The notes below the pieces were generated by a model. The model searched no databases. It was not told the origin of the DNA and saw only the letters and a list, made by a program, of their open reading frames with translations. 64,000 nt of DNA, taken from Selenomonadaceae bacterium. GTDB taxonomy: Bacteria > Bacillota > Negativicutes > Selenomonadales > Selenomonadaceae. The stretch is from positions 124,001-188,000 of the forward strand of contig JAGABT010000016.1 in the NCBI GenBank assembly GCA_017614505.1. Reading direction: 5' to 3'. Positions 34,053 to 42,119 of the stretch are shown here, one piece after another (position 1 is the stretch's first letter; each line of letters starts with the position of its first letter). The position numbers were made by a program, and so were the translations under genes.

Positions 34053-35459
34053 TCAGTTGAAAATTATTTTGCTGACAATTTTTTCAATCAGTGCATCGTC
34101 CTCAGCCGCGGTATCACCCCACACGTGCACATTGAACGAAATATTGGCATCGAGATAATTTTTAATGTAGCTCTCGCAATTTTTAGCGCGTTCTGCCGCA
34201 AAGCCGCTGCCGTAATAAATAATATTGCCCATGGCGTCAAGCCGACCAATAACATTTTGCCTCCGATAGTACTCGTCACGACCGCCAGGATAAATTATCT
34301 GAAGATTTATCGAATCGACAGTATTGAAAGCACAAATCGTCTCTACAAAACCAGTCGGTGAGCTGACAACATGACCGCAAAGCCCGACAAATGCGGAACT
34401 CTCAAAAAATGAAAGGAACACGCTCTTGCAGTTGCTGAAAAATTTATTCTGCCCGTTGAAAACTACGTCGTAGCCTTCGACCTGCAACCGCCTTACAAGT
34501 TTCAGCCAGAAATCGTTATGGTGCTCCAGCCCGTTGAAACAAAGACCCTCAGTTACTATGAATACGGTTTTGCCGCGAGTTAAATTCATTTGGCTGAAAA
34601 GTTCTTTTGCCCGCGCCACGGAAGATTCGGGAATACTGACAGGATATTTTTTAAATTCGACACTCGTTGGAATACCCAGAAAGTCGCGAAAAACTTCGGG
34701 CAAAAAACAGTTGTACAGCCTGTCCAATGGAAATTTTTTGCTGGCATTGACAACCCTGTCTGAATAAGGCGCAGTCAAAACTTTTACAATGTCGTATTCT
34801 TCTGCGTAGTAAATTGACAGAAAGTCGAAGACCTGCGGCGAAATTCTTATGACCTCCTCAGCGTAAGGGCAGGTGCGCATTATTTCCTCGCGCAACGGGT
34901 TTACACAAAGTATTAAAATTTTTTTATCGTGCAGTTTACGATATTCTTTCAGCCAGAAAAATACCGCTACCGAATCGCCCATCCCTTCGTGGAACAGGAA
35001 ATACTCGAACTGCTCAGGCGGAAATTTCTCCAGCAAATCTTTAGCTACGAGCGCATGCAAATTTTCCTTGAACTGCTGAATTTCTGGATTAACTTCGACG
35101 CCGCTGAAAATATTTTCCGATGCTACGATCTTACCAATAATTTCAACGCCGTGTCGAATGGCTGCATCAACGTAAAAAATCTCGTCAGGGTGATTGCCAA
35201 TAATGTAGTAGTCAACTTGATTGACAATTTGCTCCGGCGGGAGCTGGTTTTTAAGCACGAGCTGGATTTTTACCGAGCCGAAGAACGCATTTCGCGAAAG
35301 ATAGCGATACGTATCGAACGCATCTTTTTTCAGATCGACCATTATGAACAAAATCGAATCCGTGAGGTACGCCGCGCGCATAAACGCAAATGCGACCTCT
35401 TCTACTCGTTCACGCTGCGTCGGCAAATCCGCCACCAGTAAATACTTTTTTCCTTCCAT
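34053..35459 (-). CDS. Putative GT-B/heptosyltransferase-like glycan protein
   Basis: The 468-residue protein has no signal peptide. The family is not certain. The C-terminal half resembles GT9 heptosyltransferases in pattern: TVFIVTEG, then a LVRRLQVEGYDVVFNG strand-helix-strand, and SAFVGLCGHVVSSPTGFVE, where GT9 enzymes have the nucleotide-sugar loop. The N-terminal part is a second Rossmann-like half. A glycosyltransferase for the operon's heptose-type sugar is a fair guess. The ATG at 35459 follows GGAGG by 6 bp. It is the first gene after the G9-containing promoter. Confidence 0.6.
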   Translation of the reverse strand: MEGKKYLLVADLPTQRERVEEVAFAFMRAAYLTDSILFIMVDLKKDAFDTYRYLSRNAFFGSVKIQLVLKNQLPPEQIVNQVDYYIIGNHPDEIFYVDAAIRHGVEIIGKIVASENIFSGVEVNPEIQQFKENLHALVAKDLLEKFPPEQFEYFLFHEGMGDSVAVFFWLKEYRKLHDKKILILCVNPLREEIMRTCPYAEEVIRISPQVFDFLSIYYAEEYDIVKVLTAPYSDRVVNASKKFPLDRLYNCFLPEVFRDFLGIPTSVEFKKYPVSIPESSVARAKELFSQMNLTRGKTVFIVTEGLCFNGLEHHNDFWLKLVRRLQVEGYDVVFNGQNKFFSNCKSVFLSFFESSAFVGLCGHVVSSPTGFVETICAFNTVDSINLQIIYPGGRDEYYRRQNVIGRLDAMGNIIYYGSGFAAERAKNCESYIKNYLDANISFNVHVWGDTAAEDDALIEKIVSKIIFN

Positions 35460-35485
35460 CAAATTCCTCCAATCATATTTGACTT

Positions 35486-35513
35486 ATTATATCACCCCCC
35501 CCCATTTTTGCAA
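35486..35513 (-). promoter_or_regulatory. Putatively phase-variable promoter of the heptose operon
   Basis: On the minus strand -35 TTGCAA (35508-35513), a 16-bp spacer containing nine consecutive G (35495-35503), and -10 TATAAT (35486-35491), 26 bp before the ATG at 35459. G9 gives a 16-bp spacer and G10 would give the optimal 17 bp. The same hexamers with a 17-bp spacer drive the PTS genes at 49686-49714. Confidence 0.75.
35495..35503 (-). repeat. Homopolymeric tract, nine G on the transcribed-sense strand
   Basis: Nine C on the plus strand lying between the -35 and -10 of the heptose operon promoter. Confidence 0.95.
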
Positions 35514-35524
35514 GCTTTTTTATA

Positions 35525-35565
35525 CAAAAAAAACGCCCCGCCGTATTGGCAGGGCGCTGAATTTG
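35525..35565 (-). terminator. Intrinsic terminator (minus strand), probably the original hyaC terminator
   Basis: On the minus strand GCGCCCTGCC pairs with GGCGGGGCG, followed by a run of eight T. It follows a partial copy of the hyaC 3' end at 35582-35611. Confidence 0.65.
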
Positions 35566-35581
35566 TCGTATAAAATTTTAA

Positions 35582-35611
35582 TCGAGCTCATTGGCGTCTT
35601 TGGGCGTATGC
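35582..35611 (-). repeat. Partial copy of the hyaC 3' end
   Basis: Thirty bp match the last codons of hyaC (35896-35925), differing by one base; with the preceding stop region it still reads ANELD-stop through synonymous codons (AAT/GAT instead of AAC/GAC). Confidence 0.8.
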
Positions 35612-35614
35612 AAA

Positions 35615-35660
35615 GATAAAGTTGCCGCGCTGGCGACTGCCACGCTCAAGAATGACTGAA
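35615..35660 (+). repeat. Partial copy of the gyrA 3' end
   Basis: Forty-six bp match gyrA 27500-27545, including its stop codon, with one synonymous change (AAC to AAT). Confidence 0.85.
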
Positions 35661-35674
35661 AAACAAATATGAAT

Positions 35675-35737
35675 CGGCATTTCTTTTGAGAAAGTGCAAC
35701 TGCGATGAGTAAGAGCAGTTGCTGCTGGCAAAGAAAT
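35675..35737 (-). repeat. Truncated dispersed repeat (D') interrupted by a small palindrome
   Basis: The left part CGGCATTTCTTTTGAGAAAG and the right part GCTGGCAAAGAAA match stem 3 and its flank in full copies. Stems 1 and 2 are absent. Between the two parts lies the palindrome at 35696-35722. Confidence 0.65.
35696..35722. repeat. Mini-palindrome with invariant loop, copy 1
   Basis: Arms GCAACTGC / GCAGTTGC (8 bp) around the loop GATGAGTAAGA. The same 11-nt loop with different, fully paired arms is at 47297-47321. Confidence 0.75.
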
Positions 35738-35743
35738 GTATTT

Positions 35744-35864
35744 CAGCATTTCTTAAATACAAATCAGCATTTCTTTTGAAAAAGAAACGCTGGCAAAGAA
35801 AACTGGGCCGCATAGGTCGCTTCCGGTGACCTGTGACGGCCCGCGCCCCATCCATGGGGCGCCT
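35744..35864 (-). repeat. Dispersed structured repeat, copy D
   Basis: Minus orientation, 28 bp after the hyaC stop. Stem 1 GCGCCCCA/TGGGGCGC with loop TGGA, stem 2 GGGCCG/CGGCCC (inner GGTCAC/GCGACC, one mismatch), stem 3 of the CAGCGTTTCTTTTT/AAAAGAAATGCTG type, and one extra right-arm unit (35744-35755). Confidence 0.9.
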
Positions 35865-35891
35865 CTTTTTTTTATTTAAAATACCTGATTT

Positions 35892-36584
35892 TTAGTCGAG
35901 CTCGTTGGCGTCTTTGGGCGTATGCGCCAGAATTTTCTTGCCGCTGAACATGCTGGAAACTTCGCTCTCGCCTTCCATGAACTCCGCGCGAATGACCATG
36001 TACATGTGACCAATCGCGAACAGAATTATGAACCAGGCAACGTAGTGGTGGACGTAGTGCGACATCATTTCGCTGCCGAGGATTGTGTTCACCCAGCCGA
36101 AAAGCAAGCCGCCGGTGCCGGAAGGATTCGTCATGAAATACATTGCAAAGCCGGTTAAAATTTCAATCGCCAGCAGACCGTACAGCGCGGCGTAGGACAT
36201 GCGCGCCAGCGGGTTGCGCAGGAATGACGCGTGGTGCGGCTTCAGCAGCATGTAATGGAGCGCCACGTCAACTGTTTCCTCGTAGAAATGCCCTTCCCAG
36301 ACGCGCGGAAATAATCTGTCGCCCTTGTTGACGATAAAGCCGTAGACTCTCAGTATAAGCGACGCGCATAGTATAAACGCCGCCGTGAAGTGTATGTCAC
36401 GCACTAAGTCCATTGAAGTTATCGTGAAGAATGGCTCCGTCGTCGAAACGTTCATCGGCTTGGTTATCAGCAGCCCCGTGATAAACAGAATCACGATTTG
36501 CGACGCCATTATCCAATGGAAAATGCGCAGGAACGGGCTGAAAATGTAATACTCCTTTCGCTTGACTTCCTTGACGGATTTCAT
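35892..36584 (-). CDS. hyaC: [NiFe] hydrogenase cytochrome b subunit
   Basis: The 230-residue membrane protein has four predicted transmembrane helices and the HyaC histidines that hold two b hemes: FHWIMASQ in helix 1, DIHFTAA in helix 2, and SHYVHHYVAW and AIGHMYMVI in the later helices. It anchors the hydrogenase and passes electrons from H2 to the quinone pool. The ATG at 36584 follows AGGAGGTGAG by 6 bp; a GTG at 36593 lies inside that region. It directly follows the large subunit gene. Its 3' end is echoed at 35582-35611. Confidence 0.93.
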   Translation of the reverse strand: MKSVKEVKRKEYYIFSPFLRIFHWIMASQIVILFITGLLITKPMNVSTTEPFFTITSMDLVRDIHFTAAFILCASLILRVYGFIVNKGDRLFPRVWEGHFYEETVDVALHYMLLKPHHASFLRNPLARMSYAALYGLLAIEILTGFAMYFMTNPSGTGGLLFGWVNTILGSEMMSHYVHHYVAWFIILFAIGHMYMVIRAEFMEGESEVSSMFSGKKILAHTPKDANELD

Positions 36585-36589
36585 TGGGC

Positions 36590-38482
36590 TCACCTCCTGT
36601 AGGGGTCGGTTGAAATTACGCCAATCTCCTCGCCCTTAGCGTTGTAAAGGTGCGTCGCGCAGGCAAGGCAGGGGTCGAAGGAGCGAATCACGCGCGCAAT
36701 TTCCAGCGGCTTATTTGAATCGGCGATATGCGTATCAATCATAGCCAGTTCGTAGGCGCCGTGACCGGCGGTATCGTCGCGCGGGCAGGCGTTCCACGTC
36801 GTAGGAACGAGGCACTGATAATTATCAATTTTGCCGTCCTTGATAACGACCCAGTGGCTCAGACCGCCGCGCGGAGCTTCGTACAAGCCAACGCCGTGGC
36901 ATTCCTTCGGCCAGGTTTCGGGATACCATTTCTCGTTGTTCATCGTAGCGGTATCGCCGTTTTTGATATTGGCGACGAGCTTATCGAAGAAAAATTTGTT
37001 GACTTCGGCGGCAACCTGTGCAGCGAGGCATCGGCAGGCAGTACGTCCGACCATCGTCGTCATCCAGACTTCAGCCGGTACGCTCAGCACGCCCGTTACC
37101 GCGTTAATCTGGTCGAGCATCATTTTTTCAGCCCACGTCGGCTCCGGCAGCAAGCCTTTCTGCGCCTTCGTGTAAATCACAATGTAGCTCGCCAGCGGTC
37201 CCACTTCGCAGAGTTTGCCGCGCCATTTCGGTGTTTTCAGCCAGGAATATTTGCCTTGTTCATTGAGCGTCTCCCACATCGTCGGCGTGCCGGTTTTCGG
37301 ACCAGTGTAATTCTGCTTGGTGATACCTTCCCACGGGTGCAAATCCTTATGGTCGGGATATTCGTACCAGCCGTGTTCGACGCCCTCGGTAACGGTGGTG
37401 CCGTCCTTCAAATCGTCCGCCGTGAGTTCGTAGAACTTAGCGTTCGCAACGCCCTTCGCGAAATCTTCAACAACGCCATTGCAGCGAATCAGCAGATTGT
37501 TGAAGTAGCCGCCGCTTGCGGAAGTGCCGCGATAGCCTTCCAGCGGGTAATCGCCGAACGCCATGACGCGCGTTTTGCTCAGGCCGCCGCCGTCGACTTT
37601 GCCCGCCTTGACGTAGATATTTCCAATGGCGATTAAATCCGGCAGGTAGTAATTGTTGACGAGCGAGCGGGCGAAATTAATCGCGCGGTCGACGATAGCG
37701 AGGCGGGCGGTATTAACTGGCGCGTTGCCGTCGTTCATGGAAATCGCGCAGGGGACGCCGCCAACTACGTAATGCGGGTGCGGATTTTTGCCGCCGAAAA
37801 CTACGTGCGGAGTGACAATTTCGCGCTGCTTGTCGAGCATTTCAAGGTAGTGTGCAACCGCCAGCAGATGTACTTCCGGCGGCAGGATTTTGTAATCTGG
37901 GTGATCCCACCACTGCGCCGCGAAAATTCCGAGCTGTCCGCTGTCAACAATCGCTTTGACTTTCGCCTGAATCGCCGCGAAATAAGGCGCCGTTGCCGCA
38001 GGAAAATCGTGCGGATAAGCTTCAGTTGCAATTTCGCTGGGAACGCGGAACGGCAGGCGGTAAGCATTTATCAGCGAAACCTGAAGGTCGGCAGTCTTAG
38101 CAGGGTCAGCCGCCAGCGCTTCGACGGGGCTTACCCAGTCCAGCGCGTGCAGGTGGTAGAAATGAATGATATGGTCTTGCACTGTGAGCGTCGCCGCCAT
38201 GATATTTCGGATATAGTTGGCGTTGTTGGGAATGGAAATGTCCAGCGCGTCTTCAACTGCGCGAACTGCCGCCAGCGCGTGAGCTGTCGTGCAGACGCCG
38301 CAGATTCGCTGAATGTACGCCCAGGCGTCGCGCGGGTCGCGGTCTTTCATGATAAGTTCCAGACCGCGCCACGCAGTACCGCTCGACAAAGCGTCGGTTA
38401 CCGTACCGTCGGATTCAACGTCAACTTCAACGCGCAGATGCCCCTCAATTCTGGTTATCGGGTCTACAACCACGTGTGCCAT
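36590..38482 (-). CDS. hyaB: [NiFe] hydrogenase large subunit
   Basis: The 630-residue catalytic subunit holds the Ni-Fe(CN)2CO centre. Ligand motifs are RICGVC near residue 60 and DPCLACATH near the C-terminus. The 19 residues after that His are the peptide normally removed by a maturation protease. It is of the group 1 membrane-bound uptake type. It lies 12 bp after the small-subunit gene and next to hyaC. No hya/hyp maturation genes are in the window. Confidence 0.96.
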   Translation of the reverse strand: MAHVVVDPITRIEGHLRVEVDVESDGTVTDALSSGTAWRGLELIMKDRDPRDAWAYIQRICGVCTTAHALAAVRAVEDALDISIPNNANYIRNIMAATLTVQDHIIHFYHLHALDWVSPVEALAADPAKTADLQVSLINAYRLPFRVPSEIATEAYPHDFPAATAPYFAAIQAKVKAIVDSGQLGIFAAQWWDHPDYKILPPEVHLLAVAHYLEMLDKQREIVTPHVVFGGKNPHPHYVVGGVPCAISMNDGNAPVNTARLAIVDRAINFARSLVNNYYLPDLIAIGNIYVKAGKVDGGGLSKTRVMAFGDYPLEGYRGTSASGGYFNNLLIRCNGVVEDFAKGVANAKFYELTADDLKDGTTVTEGVEHGWYEYPDHKDLHPWEGITKQNYTGPKTGTPTMWETLNEQGKYSWLKTPKWRGKLCEVGPLASYIVIYTKAQKGLLPEPTWAEKMMLDQINAVTGVLSVPAEVWMTTMVGRTACRCLAAQVAAEVNKFFFDKLVANIKNGDTATMNNEKWYPETWPKECHGVGLYEAPRGGLSHWVVIKDGKIDNYQCLVPTTWNACPRDDTAGHGAYELAMIDTHIADSNKPLEIARVIRSFDPCLACATHLYNAKGEEIGVISTDPYRR

Positions 38483-38494
38483 TTAAAATTCACC

Positions 38495-39580
38495 TCATTT
38501 ATCGTCGTGTTCTTCTTCGAGCAGATTGTCGCGGCTATTCCTCTGGATTATACTGGCGACCGCGTGAGCGCCAACGCCAGCGGCAGTCATTACGCCGAGC
38601 GCTACGCCAATCTTATCAGCGTCGCCGATTTTGCCGTACTGAGGCAGCCGCGCGCTGAACGGAGCTTCGTCCCAGAAATTAGAATTGGAACAGCCAATGC
38701 ACGCCGCGCCGCTTTGAATCGGATAGCTCATGCCCTGCCACCAGCGCAGATTGCCGCAGGAATTGTAGGTTTCGGGACCGCGGCAGCCGAGCTTGTACAG
38801 GCACCAGCCAGCCTTCGAGCCAGCGTCGTCGTAGGTTTCAGCGAACATTCCCGCATCGAAGAACGGGCGGCGGTAACAGGTATCGTGAATCCTGTTGCCG
38901 AAGAACTGCTTGGGACGCCCGTCACCGTCGAGCGGCGGTATCGTACCGAAAAGCGCCACGTGCATTACAACGCCAGTCATGACTTCGGGAATTGGCGGGC
39001 AGCCTGGAACTTTTACAACCGGCTTGCCGCCAACGAAATGCTCAATCCCCGTCGAGCCGGTAGGATTTGGCGCCGCCGCCTGTATTCCGCCGTAAGCTGA
39101 ACAGCTCCCGTAAGCGATAATCGCTGCCGCGCCCTTAGCCGCCTTCTCCAGCGTGTGCAAAAAAGTATGCCCGCCGGACATGCAGTGCACGCCGCTTTCC
39201 TTCGTAGCAACCGCGCCTTCGACGCATAAAATATAATTGCCGTAGTATTTGGTAATGGTTTCGTCAAGGTGAGCTTCAAACGGCGCCCCGCAAGCCGCGC
39301 TGAGCAAATGGTCGTACTCCAGCGCGATATTCGTCAGCACTAAATCCGACGCCAGTGGTGACGCCGAGCGTATGAATGATTCGTCGCAGCCCGTGCATTC
39401 GTGCCCGTGTATCCAGACTACGACCGGCAGCGGCTTGGTTTCCGCCGCCTCCACAACTTTTGAAAACATATCCGTGCTTAAGCCCATCAGCGATGTCAGA
39501 GCTACGCAACCTTTCAAGAAACTGCGGCGGCTCAATCCTCGTCTAAGGTATGCTTCCCATAAACTCTCCCGTTTTTCCAA
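38495..39580 (-). CDS. hyaA: [NiFe] hydrogenase small subunit, Tat-exported
   Basis: The 361-residue subunit has a twin-arginine signal (RRSFLKGC, then a hydrophobic run, cleavage near residue 45). It binds the three iron-sulfur clusters that take electrons from the active site: HECTGCDES, GSCSAYGG and PGCPP for the proximal cluster, IHDTCYRR and GCRGPETYNSC for the distal cluster, and CIGCSNSNFW for the medial one. A C-terminal hydrophobic helix (GVALGVMTAAGVGA) anchors it to the membrane. The TTG start follows AAGGAGG. First gene of the hyaABC operon. Confidence 0.95.
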   Translation of the reverse strand: MEKRESLWEAYLRRGLSRRSFLKGCVALTSLMGLSTDMFSKVVEAAETKPLPVVVWIHGHECTGCDESFIRSASPLASDLVLTNIALEYDHLLSAACGAPFEAHLDETITKYYGNYILCVEGAVATKESGVHCMSGGHTFLHTLEKAAKGAAAIIAYGSCSAYGGIQAAAPNPTGSTGIEHFVGGKPVVKVPGCPPIPEVMTGVVMHVALFGTIPPLDGDGRPKQFFGNRIHDTCYRRPFFDAGMFAETYDDAGSKAGWCLYKLGCRGPETYNSCGNLRWWQGMSYPIQSGAACIGCSNSNFWDEAPFSARLPQYGKIGDADKIGVALGVMTAAGVGAHAVASIIQRNSRDNLLEEEHDDK

Positions 39581-39656
39581 CTTCCGCCCCTCCTTAAAAA
39601 ATTCTCGTTGAAAAATTCGCCGCGTTCAATCTTTTTCCTGCAGAAGGCGTGATTAT

Positions 39657-39812
39657 CGGCATTTCTTTCGGCATTTCTTTCGAGAAAGAAACGCCGGCAA
39701 AGAAAGCTGGGCCGCATAGGTCGCTTCCGGCGACCTGTGACGGCCCGCGCGCCGTCCATGGCGCGCTTCCTAATGTGGCGCTTCTTAAGCGCGTGCATCC
39801 ATGGCGCGCCTC
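39657..39812 (-). repeat. Dispersed structured repeat, copy E (extended form)
   Basis: Minus orientation, 24 bp after the stop of the small membrane protein gene. It has the same 5' extension as copy A with hairpin GCGCTT-AAG-AAGCGC, stem 1 GCGCGCC/GGCGCGC, stem 2 GGGCCG/CGGCCC, and a third variant of stem 3, CGGCGTTTCTTTC/GAAAGAAATGCCG, with one extra right-arm unit of the same variant. Confidence 0.9.
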
Positions 39813-39835
39813 TTTCTTCATTTGCGCAGTTTTAT

Positions 39836-40213
39836 TTAAATGTGGAAATGGTTCATCATTTTTTCCGTCAAAGCTCTGGCGTCGTCGTTTTTGTGCGCCA
39901 GCAAATATTCCAGCGTCGTCCTGTTGAAAAATGACGTTATCGGCACGTATCGATTATATTTCCTGAAGTCGCCCCAAATCATCAGCTTAGCGTTCAGTTT
40001 TCTAAAATCTTCCAGCGTCGCGCCGTACTTTTTCACAATTCGGCTGAGGAAAAAATCCGCGCTTACTGCCGCGTAAATTTCCTCGACCAGCGCCGGATTT
40101 TCGAAGTCGCCCTCGTACTTTTCAATCAGCGCGACAGATTTTCCAGACATTCTCATTGCCCGCGCCAGTCCCAGCACGAACGCTATCACTACGATTATTA
40201 AAAAATATTGCAC
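39836..40213 (-). CDS. Small membrane-anchored protein, function unknown
   Basis: The 125-residue protein starts with a hydrophobic helix (QYFLIIVVIAFVLGLA) and continues as a charged, mostly helical cytoplasmic part. No known domain is recognised. It stands alone between repeat E and the divergent cbiL gene. The ATG at 40213 follows GGAGGG. The ORF has normal codon use for the region and is probably a real gene. Confidence 0.6.
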   Translation of the reverse strand: MQYFLIIVVIAFVLGLARAMRMSGKSVALIEKYEGDFENPALVEEIYAAVSADFFLSRIVKKYGATLEDFRKLNAKLMIWGDFRKYNRYVPITSFFNRTTLEYLLAHKNDDARALTEKMMNHFHI

Positions 40214-40228
40214 CGGCTTCCCTCCGTG

Positions 40229-40237
40229 TGGTATGAT
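40229..40237 (+). promoter_or_regulatory. Candidate extended -10 promoter of cbiL
   Basis: TGG followed by TATGAT (40232-40237), 53 bp before the ATG at 40290. Confidence 0.4.
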
Positions 40238-40289
40238 TCAGAATGTATGAGCTTTGAAATATTTTAGCACAGTGGAGGTTTTTCGCAAA

Positions 40290-41003
40290 ATGGAAATTAC
40301 AAAGCTCGGCACTTTCTACGGCATTGGCGTCGGTCCAGGCGACCCTGAACTTTTAACCGTCAAGGCCATCAACGCCATTAAAAATTCCGGCGTCATTATC
40401 GCGCCTAAAACTGAAAAAAAGGAAGGCAGCGTCGCCCTCACCATTGCTCAGCCGTACCTTCGCGCCGACGCCGAAATTGTCTATCAGACTTTCCCGATGG
40501 TTCGCAACTTTGAGGAACTGCCCGAAGTCTTTGAAGATAACAGGCAGGAAATTCTTTCGCACCTGCGCGCCGGTAAAAACGTCGCCTTCCTGACGCTCGG
40601 CGACCCCATGTTATACAGCACTTACATTTACATTTTCCGCCTGCTCAGAAATTCCGGCGTCACGATTGAAACCATTCCAGGCGTACCGGCGTTCCTCGCT
40701 ATCGCCAGCCGCCTCGGTTATCCGCTGGCTTACGGCAACGATATTCTCACGGTCATTCCGGCAACCGCCGACCGCGATAAAATTCTTGACGCGCTGGAAA
40801 AATCTGACGCCACGGTTCTGATGAAGGTCTACAAAAATTTCAGCGAAGTTGTCGACGCCCTCGCCGCCGAAAACATGACTGCCGACGCTGTACTTGTCAG
40901 CCGCTGCGGTCTCGCCAACGAAAAAATTATCACCGACCTCGACGCGCATAAATCCGACGCCCTCAACTACCTTTCCACAATTCTTACCAGACGGAGCGAT
41001 TAA
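40290..41003 (+). CDS. cbiL: Precorrin-2 / cobalt-factor II C20-methyltransferase
   Basis: The 237-residue SAM-dependent enzyme methylates C20 of the corrin precursor in cobalamin synthesis. The family N-terminal GVGPGDPELLTVKA, the LTLGDPMLYSTY block and ETIPGVPAFLAIA are clear. The length fits CbiL/CobI. GGAGG lies 11 bp before the ATG at 40290; the in-frame ATG at 40254 has no site. The gene is followed after 3 bp by a metal-chelate-binding lipoprotein, fitting a cobalt/corrinoid unit. Other cob genes are not here. No cobalamin riboswitch was seen upstream. Confidence 0.92.
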   Translation: MEITKLGTFYGIGVGPGDPELLTVKAINAIKNSGVIIAPKTEKKEGSVALTIAQPYLRADAEIVYQTFPMVRNFEELPEVFEDNRQEILSHLRAGKNVAFLTLGDPMLYSTYIYIFRLLRNSGVTIETIPGVPAFLAIASRLGYPLAYGNDILTVIPATADRDKILDALEKSDATVLMKVYKNFSEVVDALAAENMTADAVLVSRCGLANEKIITDLDAHKSDALNYLSTILTRRSD

Positions 41004-41006
41004 ACC

Positions 41007-41936
41007 ATGAAAAATATTTTTGCATTCGCGCTGATTCTCGCGCTGATTTTTACCGGCTGTGGCGATAATTCCGCCGCCGTCACAAGTTCGACCAGTTTCG
41101 CCGTAATTCAGGACGACGCTGGCAGGGAAGTTGCGCTTGCCGAAAAGCCTGCGCGAATCGTTGTAACTTCGGCGTCGTTCCTTGAGCCGCTGCACCGGCT
41201 CGGCGCCAATATCGTCGGGCGTCCAGATTCTAAAAACAATATGCCGGACTGGGCGGAGGATATTTCCAGCGTCGGGCAGGTCTACCAGATTGACGTTGAA
41301 CGCCTCCTCGCCTGCCAGCCGGATTTGGTTATCGTCAACAAGGGAATGAATGAACGCCTGCTTGACGTGCTGGCTGAAAATAAAATTCCCGCGCTCGTCA
41401 CTGAAATGAAAACTTTTGACAACACGACTCATGCTTTAAGAACTTTCGCGCAGGTTACCGGCGAAACCGCCGCCGCTGAAGAAATTATCGCGCAGATGAA
41501 CGCTGACATTCAGAAAACTGTTGCCAGCATTCCGCACGAGAAAAAGTGCGTGGCGATTCTGCACAGCACTGCGCAGGGCTTGAGCGTCCAGCTTGAAGGC
41601 AGTATCGCCGGCTGTATCGTCGAAATGCTCGGCTGGGAGAACGTCGCCGCCGGAATGACGCCGCTGGAAAATAATCCTGACGCCGCGCCATACAGCATGG
41701 AGACGCTCGCCGCGCAAAATCCCGAAATTATTTTTGTGACCAGCATGGGCAACCTCGACAGCATCAGAAAAAATATGCAGGAGACGATTGACAGCAACGA
41801 CGCATGGCAGGCGATTGGCGCCGTCAAAAATAATCAGCTGTACTACCTGCCGCAGAATTTTTTCCTGCTCAGCCCAGGCTTGAATTATCCTGAAGCTGTA
41901 GAATTAGTCGCAAAATTAATTTATCCGGCGTCTTGA
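41007..41936 (+). CDS. Corrinoid/siderophore ABC transporter substrate-binding lipoprotein (BtuF-like)
   Basis: The 309-residue protein has a lipoprotein signal ending in IFTGC (Cys18). The mature part has the helical-backbone binding-protein pattern: RIVVTSASFLEPLHRLGA, VYQIDVERLLACQPDLVI and a second lobe with NPEIIFVTSMG. Such proteins bind vitamin B12, heme or ferric chelates in the periplasm. Its place 3 bp after cbiL suggests a corrinoid or cobalt-related ligand (inference). The membrane permease and ATPase genes are absent from this locus. Confidence 0.85.
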   Translation: MKNIFAFALILALIFTGCGDNSAAVTSSTSFAVIQDDAGREVALAEKPARIVVTSASFLEPLHRLGANIVGRPDSKNNMPDWAEDISSVGQVYQIDVERLLACQPDLVIVNKGMNERLLDVLAENKIPALVTEMKTFDNTTHALRTFAQVTGETAAAEEIIAQMNADIQKTVASIPHEKKCVAILHSTAQGLSVQLEGSIAGCIVEMLGWENVAAGMTPLENNPDAAPYSMETLAAQNPEIIFVTSMGNLDSIRKNMQETIDSNDAWQAIGAVKNNQLYYLPQNFFLLSPGLNYPEAVELVAKLIYPAS

Positions 41937-41956
41937 AATTTTTCAAACGAATCTGC

Positions 41957-41962
41957 TATACT
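41957..41962 (+). promoter_or_regulatory. Candidate extended -10 with no obvious gene
   Basis: TGC followed by TATACT, 20 bp after the BtuF-like stop. The next 80 bp hold a small palindrome (CGGC/GCCG near 42007-42020) but no ORF. The gap 41937-42119 otherwise holds only the promoter at 42043. Confidence 0.3.
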
Positions 41963-42042
41963 TTCACCGCGAAAAATTTTTTGCGTAACCTAAATTTTTT
42001 TCGGGGCGGCGCATGTGCCGACGGAATTAATTTATTGGGCGC

Positions 42043-42071
42043 TTGAAAATAAATCATCTTTGGTGTAGAAT
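42043..42071 (+). promoter_or_regulatory. Promoter of the YopX-like gene
   Basis: TTGAAA (42043-42048), 17-bp spacer, TAGAAT (42066-42071), 48 bp before the ATG at 42120. Confidence 0.65.
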
Positions 42072-42119
42072 TTACTGAAAACTTTTTAATTCATATAAAT
42101 CGGATGGGGGGTGTTTCTA

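Noticed and set aside
40214..40289. Cobalamin riboswitch before cbiL
   Set aside because: Only 76 bp are available and no B12-box sequence is seen.
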